64,000 bases of DNA, from positions 62,001-126,000 of the forward strand of contig JBQMYD010000006.1 in assembly GCA_052173655.1 (NCBI GenBank). Direction: 5' to 3'. Shown here one piece after another: positions 25,745 through 34,301 of this stretch. Made by a program: the position numbers and the translations under genes. The notes beneath the pieces were generated by a model, which worked only from the letters and a program-made list of their open reading frames with translations, was not told the DNA's origin and searched no databases. Source of the stretch: RGIG9060 sp052173655 (GTDB lineage: Bacteria > Spirochaetota > Spirochaetia > Treponematales > Treponemataceae). Position 1 is the stretch's first letter, and each line of letters begins with the position of its first letter.

Positions 25745-26800
25745 TTATCCGCAAATTTCAATTTTTGAGAACGCTTCTTGAAATAATAAAGCTCTTAATC
25801 TGTTAATTTTTAACGACTTGGTATCAATATCTTTTTCAAAATTTATGTTTGAAAAATCCGAAACAAAACCTAAGTGAGCCCCCTGTATTCTGTAATATAG
25901 GCTTAAAAAATCACTGTCTTCAATTCCTTTTATTATTTCCAAATCCTTACCCAATTTTAAAACCGAAATAATTCTCATACCTTCTTCAAAATTCAAAAAA
26001 ATTCCATATTTGAAAACAGCAATTCCTTTAAATAACATATCTTTGACAATAGAAGTTTTTGTTTCATAGAAGTGAATTCTGGCATTACGTTCAAGTGTAC
26101 AAATTTCACTTACAATCGCTGAAAAATTTTGAATCTGCGAAACTTCACTTCCGTCGTAAGAATTTGTTGTTTGTAAAAAATAAAAGTGAGGCAGATATTT
26201 TTTTAGCAAAACTCCCCTATTTTTTAATTTTATTTTAAGTTCTTCCATTTTATCATTTTCTGCCATTGCAGGTAAATGCAAAAAAACGGAAATTTTCATT
26301 CCGCTACCGCAATCTTTTACAGAAGAATTCAAATATCCGAAATCCAAAGAAAATGCTACTTGAAGATAATCCTGTAGTTCTGAGTCTACTTTTACAGCTT
26401 TTGAATAAGCTTCAGAAATATTAAACCCTGCTGAAAAAGAAACAATACGATAATGATCATCAATATTTACAGTAGGTATCGTAGAACCGTCACTTGTCAT
26501 AAAAATTTCGGCTTCATCAAGAATAAGAGCTTTTTCTTTAAAAAGACCTCTTTCCATAATCAATTTTAATGACGTATAATCCAAATTTGAAATATTAACA
26601 GGATGAAAGCATTCTTCCTTGTCGAACTTTACAAAAGCATCTTTAAAAAGAGAACGAATACGTGCACTATTTTCAGTAGAAATTTTTTCCAAAAAATCAA
26701 AATTAACAAGATTTCGTGCAAAACGAACTTTTGTAGAAAAAACAATGTCGTTATCAGGACCTTCCAAAGCATACCACGGAGTTACGGACTGCTCACTCAT
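25745..26800 (-). CDS. mcsB: McsB-like guanido kinase with altered active site
   Basis: A 351-residue member of the ATP:guanido phosphotransferase family, related to the protein-arginine kinase McsB. The start is the ATG at 26800, six bases after AGGAGG; a further upstream frame is rejected. Family segments are VRFARN, IDDHYRIVSFSAG, GYLNSSVKDCGSGMKISVFL and GSEVSQIQNF. Several conserved catalytic positions differ from the usual sequence: NEEDH reads NIDDH, the loop cysteine of ACPTNVGTG reads serine, TGLRAS reads SGMKIS, SRIRLARN reads TKVRFARN, and the RGLYGEGSE arginine is absent. It may be inactive, weak or an adaptor only (inference). It overlaps mcsA by 8 bases and precedes clpC. Confidence 0.88.
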   Translation of the reverse strand: MSEQSVTPWYALEGPDNDIVFSTKVRFARNLVNFDFLEKISTENSARIRSLFKDAFVKFDKEECFHPVNISNLDYTSLKLIMERGLFKEKALILDEAEIFMTSDGSTIPTVNIDDHYRIVSFSAGFNISEAYSKAVKVDSELQDYLQVAFSLDFGYLNSSVKDCGSGMKISVFLHLPAMAENDKMEELKIKLKNRGVLLKKYLPHFYFLQTTNSYDGSEVSQIQNFSAIVSEICTLERNARIHFYETKTSIVKDMLFKGIAVFKYGIFLNFEEGMRIISVLKLGKDLEIIKGIEDSDFLSLYYRIQGAHLGFVSDFSNINFEKDIDTKSLKINRLRALLFQEAFSKIEICG

Positions 26801-27299
26801 TTTCCGCCTCCTGAATCGGGCTATTTTCAAGATTTTTTAACCGATCCCTGTAAAGAGCTGCTTTTTCGTATTCTTCCTTTTCAATTGCTTTTTTTAATTT
26901 ATTTTGCAAAACAGCCCTATCCGTAAGCAAAGAACGAAAATTTGAAATTTGCTTTGGAAGACTTCCTGTGTAAGAATTTTTTACTTTAAATTCATCTTTG
27001 AGTAAGTTTTTTATTTGTTCGGAAAAAACTCCATAACATTCCGGACAGCCGACTTTTTTTCGTCTTGCAATATCTTCAAACCGTTGGCTGCAAACAGGAC
27101 AAACTAAATTTAATTTTGTGCTGAAAATCTTACTCAAATTAGAAACCAATTTTTCCATTGAAATTTTATCGTTTTCGCAATCAAAAACTCCCAATTTTTC
27201 TGCACAATCTTGACACAAATGAAATAAAAATCGCTTCTCGTTTACGACTTGCTTTACAATAACACTTGCTTCAACTTCTTTACAATAATCACACAGCAT
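26793..27299 (-). CDS. mcsA: McsA-like zinc-finger / UVR-motif protein
   Basis: A 168-residue protein. Four CXXC pairs are seen: CDYC and CQDC near the start, CPVC and CPEC at about residues 93-114. The C-terminal UVR motif (KLKKAIEKEEYEKAALYRDR) is the segment McsA shares with UvrB and ClpC. In Firmicutes McsA activates the arginine kinase McsB and binds zinc. The order mcsA-mcsB-clpC is kept here, but ctsR, usually first in that operon, is absent; lolE stands in its place, 3 bases upstream. AAGGTG precedes the ATG. Confidence 0.92.
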   Translation of the reverse strand: MLCDYCKEVEASVIVKQVVNEKRFLFHLCQDCAEKLGVFDCENDKISMEKLVSNLSKIFSTKLNLVCPVCSQRFEDIARRKKVGCPECYGVFSEQIKNLLKDEFKVKNSYTGSLPKQISNFRSLLTDRAVLQNKLKKAIEKEEYEKAALYRDRLKNLENSPIQEAENE

Positions 27300-27302
27300 A
27301 AA

Positions 27303-28625
27303 CTACACCTTCCGTAAAATTCCAAGAGGCTTTTCTTTTCCGGCTCTTACACTTGGAATAATACTAACTACAACGGAAAGAAACAATACAAGAAATGCTA
27401 TCACAAAAATTTCATTGAAATTCAAAACAATTGGAATTGTTTCAAGGTAAAATTCAGGATTCATAATATAAATTGAATTGATGTGTTCAGAATTTCCGTT
27501 AAGCATGGATATAAACATAACAAAACCGTTTACAGTTTTTTCCATGAATCGTATTATCGAATTTATATTGACACTGCAAAAAATTCCCAGTGGAATTCCT
27601 GCAGCAATTCCACATAAACCGATAAAAAATGCTATACACAAAAATGTAAAAGTTATGGAAGAAGAATTTGCTCCCAAACTTTTTAAAATTGCAATTTCTT
27701 TTTTTCGCTCCATAACAAGCATAACAATCGAAGAAGAAACACTTATAGTTGCAACAAGAACGATCAATGACATAATTAAAAGTAACAAAAGTTTTGTAGA
27801 AGAAAAATTTTCAAATTGTTGCTTATTTAATTCTCGCCAATTGTAAATTATAGGCTCATAATCTAAAGCAGACTCAATTCTTGAAGAAGTTTCATACAAG
27901 ACAGAATTAAACGGATTTTGTGTTTCAACCCCGATATACATTCTGGATGAAGAATATTGAAAAAGTTTTAAAGAAGTTTCCAGAGGAATAAAAATCCAAA
28001 GAGAATCCAATTCCTGATAACCGGAAGAAACTATGCCTTTTACCTTGAAAGTAGCAAATTTTGGCTTGATATTTCCATTTACGGTAGAAGAACCTATAAT
28101 TCGAAGCGTATCACCTACTTTTAAATCCAACATCGATGCAATTTTTTTACCTATAACTGCAGAATTTGAAGAATCTAAATTAAATTCGCCGCTACATACT
28201 TCCATGTATTTTTTAAAAGAACCATTATTGTTGATAATATCTTTTTCTATTCCTCGTATTGTAGCTCCGACTCTTCCTTTTTTACTTGCAGCTAAAGCAA
28301 CACCTTGTCTTTCTACAGTTGCAGATTTTACACCTTCTAAAGTTGTTATTTTTTCTGCAAAATCTTTTAATTTTTTATAATTTCCGCTGGCAGTATTATT
28401 TTTTGCAGGAACTACAACCTGTAAATCATAACTTGAAAGCGAAATTATCCTTTGAGTTATTCCTTCAATCATTCCATTCACAATTACAGAAACTACAATT
28501 AATGGTATTAAACTCAAGGCAATGCAGACAATTGAACCTACCATACTTTTTTTTGCATTTGAAGGAACTGAACTTTGAGGTTTTATAAATCTAAAAGACA
28601 GCAATAATGACGATCTTATATTCAT
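27303..28625 (-). CDS. ABC transporter permease, LolE-type
   Basis: A 440-residue permease of the LolC/LolE family. There is one N-terminal helix (GSIVCIALSLIPLIVVSVIV), then a large periplasmic domain of about 220 residues. Three more helices follow (LLLLLIMSLIVLVATISVSS, ITFTFLCIAFFIGLCGIAAG and a final one near 405-425). The protein ends with SVRAGKEKPLGILRKV, as expected for FtsX-like permeases. With the ATPase (28622-29311) and the second permease (29301-30599) it should form an inner-membrane complex that releases lipoproteins toward the outer membrane. It overlaps the ATPase gene by an ATGA. Confidence 0.88.
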   Translation of the reverse strand: MNIRSSLLLSFRFIKPQSSVPSNAKKSMVGSIVCIALSLIPLIVVSVIVNGMIEGITQRIISLSSYDLQVVVPAKNNTASGNYKKLKDFAEKITTLEGVKSATVERQGVALAASKKGRVGATIRGIEKDIINNNGSFKKYMEVCSGEFNLDSSNSAVIGKKIASMLDLKVGDTLRIIGSSTVNGNIKPKFATFKVKGIVSSGYQELDSLWIFIPLETSLKLFQYSSSRMYIGVETQNPFNSVLYETSSRIESALDYEPIIYNWRELNKQQFENFSSTKLLLLLIMSLIVLVATISVSSSIVMLVMERKKEIAILKSLGANSSSITFTFLCIAFFIGLCGIAAGIPLGIFCSVNINSIIRFMEKTVNGFVMFISMLNGNSEHINSIYIMNPEFYLETIPIVLNFNEIFVIAFLVLFLSVVVSIIPSVRAGKEKPLGILRKV

Positions 28626-29311
28626 AGTTTTTCCAAAATTCCATTTACGATTTTAAAGCAAAAATCACCTTTTTTTGCAATTTCCTTATCGTGGGTTACC
28701 AGAATCAATGTTTTTTTGTGTTTTTCTACCATTTCAAAAAGTTTTTCACTTATTAAAACTGAATTTGCAGGGTCTAAATTGCCGGTGGGTTCGTCTGCCA
28801 AAATAAGCTCAGGATTATTTATAAGCGAGCGTGCAACAGCGACCCTCTGTCTTTCCCCCCCTGAAAGTTTTGCAGGAATATGATTTAATCTACTTTCCAA
28901 ACCGACTTCAACCAAAAGTTGTTTTGCCTTTTCTATAGCTTCTTTTTTTCTCATTCCCTGCATATAGGCAGGAATATACACGTTTTCCAAAGCCGTAAAA
29001 TCTTTTAATAAATAATGAAACTGAAAAATCAACCCTACAAATTTTGCACGGAAATCTTCCAATTCATTTTCTTCAAGAGTTGTTACGTTATATTTTCCTG
29101 CTTGAACCGTACCGCTTGTAGCACAATCCAAGGCACCTATAATATTCAAAAGTGTACTTTTTCCGCTACCACTTTCTCCTATAATTATATTTTTTGAGCC
29201 TTTTTCAAAACTTATGTTTACGCCGTTTAATATTGTTAAGGCTTCCCCAGATATATCATCTTTATAAGTTTTTATAAGATTTTCGATTTTTACTATTTCG
29301 TTATTCATCAT
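28622..29311 (-). CDS. lolD: ABC transporter ATPase, LolD-type
   Basis: A 229-residue ATPase. Walker A is GESGSGKST, the signature is LSGGERQRVAVAR, Walker B is LILADEPTGNLD and the switch histidine is in LVTHD. The VARSLINNPELIL and LIFQFHYLLKDFTALENV segments are typical of the LolD/MacB group. The start is the ATG at 29311, six bases after GGAGG; a longer open frame is rejected. It overlaps the upstream permease gene by 11 bases and the downstream one by 4. It should power lipoprotein extraction by the two LolC/E-type permeases. The window encodes several lipoproteins that could be its cargo. Confidence 0.93.
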   Translation of the reverse strand: MMNNEIVKIENLIKTYKDDISGEALTILNGVNISFEKGSKNIIIGESGSGKSTLLNIIGALDCATSGTVQAGKYNVTTLEENELEDFRAKFVGLIFQFHYLLKDFTALENVYIPAYMQGMRKKEAIEKAKQLLVEVGLESRLNHIPAKLSGGERQRVAVARSLINNPELILADEPTGNLDPANSVLISEKLFEMVEKHKKTLILVTHDKEIAKKGDFCFKIVNGILEKL

Positions 29312-30599
29312 GTAAAACCTCCGCAATTTCAAACTGCATGATTTTTCTACTTGCAAGATAAGAAGAAAAAACGGCAGATATTATACCAAAAATTGTGATA
29401 TAAAAAATTTCTCCAAAATTTATAACAGCAGGAATATCAGCATAATAATTATAAATATAATTTTTACTCAAAAGAAAAATCTTTTCAGGACTAATCAACA
29501 TTGTAATAAAATAATTCATTCCGTAGCTTGCTTTGGATAAAAACTTAAAAACATAAGACATATTAACACTTATAAAAAGTCCCATAATCATGCCCGGTAT
29601 ACTTCCTGCAAGTCCTACATACAATCCTTGAATGATAAAAATCGTTCTGATATTTTTTTTATGAGCACCAAGCCCTTGCAGAACACAAAGTTCTTCTCTA
29701 CGCTCAAAAACCATCCTACGCATTCCGTTGTAAATATTTATTGCAACAACAAGAAAAATTAAAAAAACAAGTAACATTAAAACATTTTTTTCAACACGAA
29801 GTGCCCCAAAAAAAGATTTATTAAAATCTCGCCAAGATTCTATTGCAGAATTAGGAAAATATTTTTTTAATTTGGTTTGTGCAGCAAAATCTTTGTTATA
29901 ATCTTTGAGCTTTATTCCATAAACAACGTCATCAGTATTTCCAAGCATATTTTTTGCACTTTCTAATGGAATAAAAGCAAAAACAGAATTAATTTCGGCA
30001 TAAGAGCATTGGAATAATGCTTTTACCGTAAAAATTCTATTTGAATCAAATAAGTCAACTTCCGCCCCTCCTGACAAAGCAAAAATATTAACTTTGTCTC
30101 CTAAAGTAACACCCAAAGTTTTTGCAAGAGAATGTCCGAGCCAAATTGAATCCCCATCTTCAAGACTAAACTCTCCTGCATACAAGTTCATCTGCTCTCT
30201 AAAGCCCTTATCCTTCTGTAAAATATCAGGTTCAATTCCTCTGATCATTGCTCCAAACTGCTTACCTCGATTTCCGACCAAAAGTCCTTGAGAATCCAAA
30301 AAAGGTGTTATGCAAGTTATTTCTTCCACAGAATTTGATTTTTCAAGTATTTTACCGTATTTTTCAAATTTATCCGTCAATCTTAAATGAAAAGAACTTA
30401 TTTCCATAAGGCTATTAATGGAAGTCCCTTGAAAACCGTTCATAACAGAAACTATAACAATAAGAGCCATTACTCCAAAACCTATTCCGATAGCAGGAAT
30501 AATTCTTGTAGAAGAATATCTGCTTTTTCTATCCAAACCTGAAAGCCTTGTTGATATAAAATGAATCCATTTAAAATCAGTTATTAATTTATAATTCAA
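29301..30599 (-). CDS. ABC transporter permease, LolC-type
   Basis: A 432-residue permease paralogous to the one at 27303. It has an N-terminal helix (IPAIGIGFGVMALIVIVSVM), a periplasmic domain, and three C-terminal helices (LMLLVFLIFLVVAINIYNGM, IIQGLYVGLAGSIPGMIMGL and FYITIFGIISAVFSSYLASR). The start is a TTG at 30599 that overlaps the preceding stop as TTGA, with GAGGTGAG just upstream. It is the first of the lolC-lolD-lolE trio. Confidence 0.88.
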   Translation of the reverse strand: MNYKLITDFKWIHFISTRLSGLDRKSRYSSTRIIPAIGIGFGVMALIVIVSVMNGFQGTSINSLMEISSFHLRLTDKFEKYGKILEKSNSVEEITCITPFLDSQGLLVGNRGKQFGAMIRGIEPDILQKDKGFREQMNLYAGEFSLEDGDSIWLGHSLAKTLGVTLGDKVNIFALSGGAEVDLFDSNRIFTVKALFQCSYAEINSVFAFIPLESAKNMLGNTDDVVYGIKLKDYNKDFAAQTKLKKYFPNSAIESWRDFNKSFFGALRVEKNVLMLLVFLIFLVVAINIYNGMRRMVFERREELCVLQGLGAHKKNIRTIFIIQGLYVGLAGSIPGMIMGLFISVNMSYVFKFLSKASYGMNYFITMLISPEKIFLLSKNYIYNYYADIPAVINFGEIFYITIFGIISAVFSSYLASRKIMQFEIAEVLHDE

Positions 30600-31651
30600 A
30601 GCTCACCTCTTTTATTACTGCGGACAAATTCACCGTTCAAAAAAAATATTTCTTCGTCTATAAGATAATCCTTGTAGACAGTTTTTACAGAATAATTATT
30701 AGGTAGATATATTTCATAAGAATAATTGCCGTCTGATTCAAAAATTTTTTCAGACTTTTTTATGTTATTTTCATAAATAACTTCATCAGGATTACGTAAT
30801 TTTTTTTTAAAATCATATTCATGAACGACAAAGAAATCTCCTTTTGTCAATTCTGTTCTTAAAATTCTGTTTTTTTCATCATATTCGTATTTTTCATCCG
30901 AAACAAAATTTTTATCTGATAAAAATGAATCCTCAAAAGATGAATCAATAAAAAGTTCATCATCAAAATTATCATTATCAGAGTTTTTTTGTTCCTCAGA
31001 CTGTAAAAAATTAAAAACAGTTTTTCTTTTAATAAAATTCTTTTCAGTATAAAAAATTTTTGAAATAAGTTTATCGTTATAATTTTTTTCTAATGCAAAA
31101 CTCGGAACTTTTTTATCTTTGGAATCGTATACATATTTTGTTTGGCTGTACATTTTTGTTTCACCGTCTTTCCACATGATTTCGCTTATCACACGATCCT
31201 TTTTGTCATATCGGCACATTTTTATAAAATTTTCGTCTTTGAAAACTTTTGTCAAAATTCCTTCCGGTGAAATATAAATAAAAATATTGGAATTTTCAGA
31301 TTTAAATAACCTAATTGAAAAATCCCGTTTATATTTGTACTGAACATTATCCGAATTCAATTGTTTTATAAATGGCAAATTACTAGGCCTGAATGCCAGT
31401 TTTATTTCATATTTTTCATCAGCTTCACCGGCACAATCAAAAATCGGACGCGGTATATCAACAAAGTGTTTATTAAAATCAAAACTCAAAACCGAAGGAG
31501 GAAATTTTTTGAAAATTTCCGGAGGAAAAAAATCAGTAAAATTATCATCTAAAACGGTTTTTGAAAACAAAGAAAAATTACAAAATATTCCGGTCAAAAT
31601 GAGAAAAATAAAAAATTTTATTTTTTCTTTGTTTTTTTTTGTAAAGACCAA
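30596..31651 (-). CDS. Exported protein of unknown function (YD-like beta strands)
   Basis: The TTG at 31651 is chosen as the start: it lies two bases after the ftsY stop with GGAG seven bases upstream, and gives a clean signal peptide (KKNKEKIK then FFIFLILTGIFCNFSLFSKT). The open frame extends farther into ftsY, but that part is not signal-like. The mature protein of about 325 residues is beta-rich, with repeated pieces such as CRYDKKDRVISEIMWKDG, YVYDSKDKKVPSF and YEYDEKNRILRTE that recall YD/RHS-type strands. No domain is recognised with confidence. It lies between ftsY and the lol genes, overlapping lolC by TTGA, so it may assist envelope protein traffic (inference). Confidence 0.72.
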   Translation of the reverse strand: MVFTKKNKEKIKFFIFLILTGIFCNFSLFSKTVLDDNFTDFFPPEIFKKFPPSVLSFDFNKHFVDIPRPIFDCAGEADEKYEIKLAFRPSNLPFIKQLNSDNVQYKYKRDFSIRLFKSENSNIFIYISPEGILTKVFKDENFIKMCRYDKKDRVISEIMWKDGETKMYSQTKYVYDSKDKKVPSFALEKNYNDKLISKIFYTEKNFIKRKTVFNFLQSEEQKNSDNDNFDDELFIDSSFEDSFLSDKNFVSDEKYEYDEKNRILRTELTKGDFFVVHEYDFKKKLRNPDEVIYENNIKKSEKIFESDGNYSYEIYLPNNYSVKTVYKDYLIDEEIFFLNGEFVRSNKRGEL

Positions 31652-31653
31652 AA

Positions 31654-32538
31654 TTATTCTCCGATTAAGTCTTTTAAAAATTTGTCTTTTTCGAAAAGTG
31701 CAATGTCGGCATATTTCTCTCCAAAACAAATAAAACAAACAGGAATGTTTAATTCTTTTCCCAAATTGACAATCATTCCGCCTTTTGCAGTTGAGTCATA
31801 CTTTGTAAGAACTACGGCATCTATACCAACAGCTTGATTAAAAACTTCTGCCTGCCTTAAAGCATTTTGACCTGTTGTTGCATCAAGAACTAATATTTTT
31901 TTATAACATCCTTCCTCAACTTTTTGCTTTGCCGTTCTATCAATTTTTTGCAGTTCTCTTACAAGATTTTCCTTATTGTGAAGTCTTCCTGCAGTATCAA
32001 CAAGTACAAGCCCTTCTCCTTTTGAGTTTGCAGACTCAATTGCATCATAAACAACAGCGGAAGGATCAGAACCGTCTTGATGAGCAATCACCCTAACGCC
32101 AACTTTTTCTCCGTGATATTTTAACTGGTCAATTGCAGCTGCTCTAAAAGTATCGCAAGCGGCAATCAACACCTTGCTCTCATCTGAATAAAAATTATTT
32201 TTGTACCAACCTGCCATTTTTGCAACAGAAGTCGTTTTTCCTACACCATTTACGCCTAAAACAAGATAAACATTCACTTTGCCCTTTTGCGGCTCCATAT
32301 TTTTTTGCAATACAAACGGAGAAAGGAAAGTTTTTATCTTTTCCTGTAAGTCAGATTTTTCTGTTATTTTTTCGCGTTTTGCTTCCTTTTCAAGATTCTC
32401 TACAATATCAAAAGCAAGTTTTGCTCCTATATCGCTTTCTATTAAAGTATCTCCCAAGTCTTCAAAAAATTCACTATCAAAATTGGATTTTCCGATAAAA
32501 AGTTTTTTTAGTTTTTCCCCAAAAGTAATTTTTGCCAT
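31654..32538 (-). CDS. ftsY: Signal recognition particle receptor FtsY
   Basis: A 294-residue FtsY, the GTPase receptor that docks ribosome-SRP complexes at the membrane. The N domain (FGEKLKKLFIGKSNFDSEFF, LIESDIGAKLAFDIV) is followed by the G domain. Its motifs are GVNGVGKTTSVAKMAG (G1), AACDTFRAAAIDQL, DTAGRLHNKENLVRELQK, TKYDSTAKGG and the closing LNIPVCFICFGEKYADIALF. The acidic A domain found in E. coli FtsY is missing, as in many bacteria. The ATG at 32538 is preferred because GGTGAG lies seven bases upstream; a GTG four codons earlier is also open. Confidence 0.96.
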   Translation of the reverse strand: MAKITFGEKLKKLFIGKSNFDSEFFEDLGDTLIESDIGAKLAFDIVENLEKEAKREKITEKSDLQEKIKTFLSPFVLQKNMEPQKGKVNVYLVLGVNGVGKTTSVAKMAGWYKNNFYSDESKVLIAACDTFRAAAIDQLKYHGEKVGVRVIAHQDGSDPSAVVYDAIESANSKGEGLVLVDTAGRLHNKENLVRELQKIDRTAKQKVEEGCYKKILVLDATTGQNALRQAEVFNQAVGIDAVVLTKYDSTAKGGMIVNLGKELNIPVCFICFGEKYADIALFEKDKFLKDLIGE

Positions 32539-32582
32539 TATGTTTCTCACCTTTTTCTATTTATAAATAATCTATTTTAAAA

Positions 32583-34301
32583 TCATAAATTAATATCTAT
32601 ACTTTCATTTTCAGTATTTTCAATTTGTAATTCAATGTCAGTTTCATTATTTTTTAAAGTATTTTCATTTGAATCACTTGTAAATAATGAAGCATCCTCT
32701 TCTTTTTCAACAATTTTAGCTTCAATCACTTTTGGAATGACTTTATCAGCATTCACAAGATAAATTATAAGCTGCGTAAGAAAATTTATTCCGGCTCCTA
32801 TGACAGTATACATGGAAATATCTCTGCCGACTTTCCAATTGTAAGTAACAGAAGAATCAATAATTCCCTCATTAACCAAACACTGTTCATACATTCCTTT
32901 AAAAAAATAATAAACAGGAACCGACAAAATTAAACCTCCGTAAGACCAGTACATTATTTTGCGACTTTTATTAATTTTATCAGTTAAATTTTCTTTTATT
33001 TGAGGAATTTTTACTACAGCTTGTATATTGTTTTGAGAATTTTCATCTTTTACAGAATAAGTTATACCGTTTCTAAGAACAAAAAAACCGGAATCACCTT
33101 TGCCGTTTTCAATTTCGCCCAAAGAATTATTTGTTTTTATGCTGGCAACGACCGGAGTGGAACCTAAAAAATCTGTATTTAAATAAATAGAAGAACTCAT
33201 TTGCTCGTCATTTTTTTTCTCATCTTTATTATCAAACTCACCTTTCGCTTTTTTTTCTATTTTTTTTAAAGATTTTTTTTCAAACTTGTTCTCTATCGAT
33301 TCTGTAACAAAAACCGATTCAGTCAATTGCAATCGGTTCATTTGAATATTTATAATCTTATTTTCATTAGAAGCAAAATCGAAAGTAAAAAAAACAACCT
33401 CATAACCCGGAGATTCTACACGAATTGTATGCTTACCTGCCGAAAATGAGGCGGAAACTACCGCTCCATGATAAATCGCATCTTCAATGTAAACTGAACA
33501 ATTTTCTCCGGCTTCTTCGGGTGATATAAAAATATCTGCATGAATTAAATCATCATTAATCATACTTCCTAAAAACACGTTCATCAAAGTTTTTGCAATA
33601 TACTCGGTTTCTCTTAAAGAACCGAATTCATTAGCACTGACTATAACTTGATTTGACGGATATAAAGTCATTTTTGTTTCAACTTGAATATAACCGTGCA
33701 AATTGTAAATTTTTCCGGTGATTAATGCCCTAATTTTTGAATCATTGATCTCTTTTAGCGAAAGAGTTTTTCCTCCCGGAACATAAAGTTTTGAACTGTC
33801 ATTTTTGTAAAGACTTATAAGTTCTAAAGTATTTTCTTGTAAATTAGGATCATCAAATTTTTTTATCAGTTCATCTTCTTCTTTTACATATTCTGCCAGT
33901 TTTTTTTCCGCCTCAGATTTTTGATTATTCACCTCATTCATTTTTTTTGAAAACTCAATTCCTGAATGAGTAAACATCAAAGTATCCCTATTTTTTGTAA
34001 TTACAGCAATGGATTCAAATTGTTTTTGCTGCTTTTGCCTTATTTCGTATAAATTTCGCTGTAAAATTTCTTCAGGATGAACTGTCCTGTTTATTCCAAG
34101 GGGAAGAGAATCCAACATCAGCATAGGAATTTGCTTTGAAATTACCTCAAGACTTTCTTTTTCTACAGTAGTCATCAAACCCGACTCTACGATTTCAAAC
34201 TGGCAACATGCAATTGTCCAAGCTTCAGTCTTTGTTGATGCAAAAATTTGAGAAATAATAAAAAAAATAAATAAACCAATCAAAATTGGTCTTTTTTTCA
34301 T
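32583..34301 (-). CDS. Exported PEGA-domain envelope protein
   Basis: A 572-residue protein with a signal peptide (KKRPILIGLFIFFIISQIFA). Residues 25-250 form a mixed region with helical stretches and an ETKMTLYPSNQVIVSANEFG strand pattern. A PEGA-type beta domain lies near 265-340 (ASFSAGKHTIRVESPGYEVV). A Lys-rich linker follows. A second strand-rich piece contains SSIYLNTDFLGSTPVVASIK. Two hydrophobic helices are near residues 460-480 and 505-525 (YWSYGGLILSVPVYYFF, YTVIGAGINFLTQLIIYLV), then an acidic tail. PEGA domains are common in surface-layer and envelope proteins of treponemes. It overlaps prfB by ATGA, an odd partner. Confidence 0.8.
   Translation of the reverse strand: MKKRPILIGLFIFFIISQIFASTKTEAWTIACCQFEIVESGLMTTVEKESLEVISKQIPMLMLDSLPLGINRTVHPEEILQRNLYEIRQKQQKQFESIAVITKNRDTLMFTHSGIEFSKKMNEVNNQKSEAEKKLAEYVKEEDELIKKFDDPNLQENTLELISLYKNDSSKLYVPGGKTLSLKEINDSKIRALITGKIYNLHGYIQVETKMTLYPSNQVIVSANEFGSLRETEYIAKTLMNVFLGSMINDDLIHADIFISPEEAGENCSVYIEDAIYHGAVVSASFSAGKHTIRVESPGYEVVFFTFDFASNENKIINIQMNRLQLTESVFVTESIENKFEKKSLKKIEKKAKGEFDNKDEKKNDEQMSSSIYLNTDFLGSTPVVASIKTNNSLGEIENGKGDSGFFVLRNGITYSVKDENSQNNIQAVVKIPQIKENLTDKINKSRKIMYWSYGGLILSVPVYYFFKGMYEQCLVNEGIIDSSVTYNWKVGRDISMYTVIGAGINFLTQLIIYLVNADKVIPKVIEAKIVEKEEDASLFTSDSNENTLKNNETDIELQIENTENESIDINL

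Noticed and set aside
26801..26830. Extended N-terminus of the McsB-like protein
   Set aside because: The ATG at 26800 has a textbook AGGAGG; the extra ten residues come from the end of mcsA in another frame.
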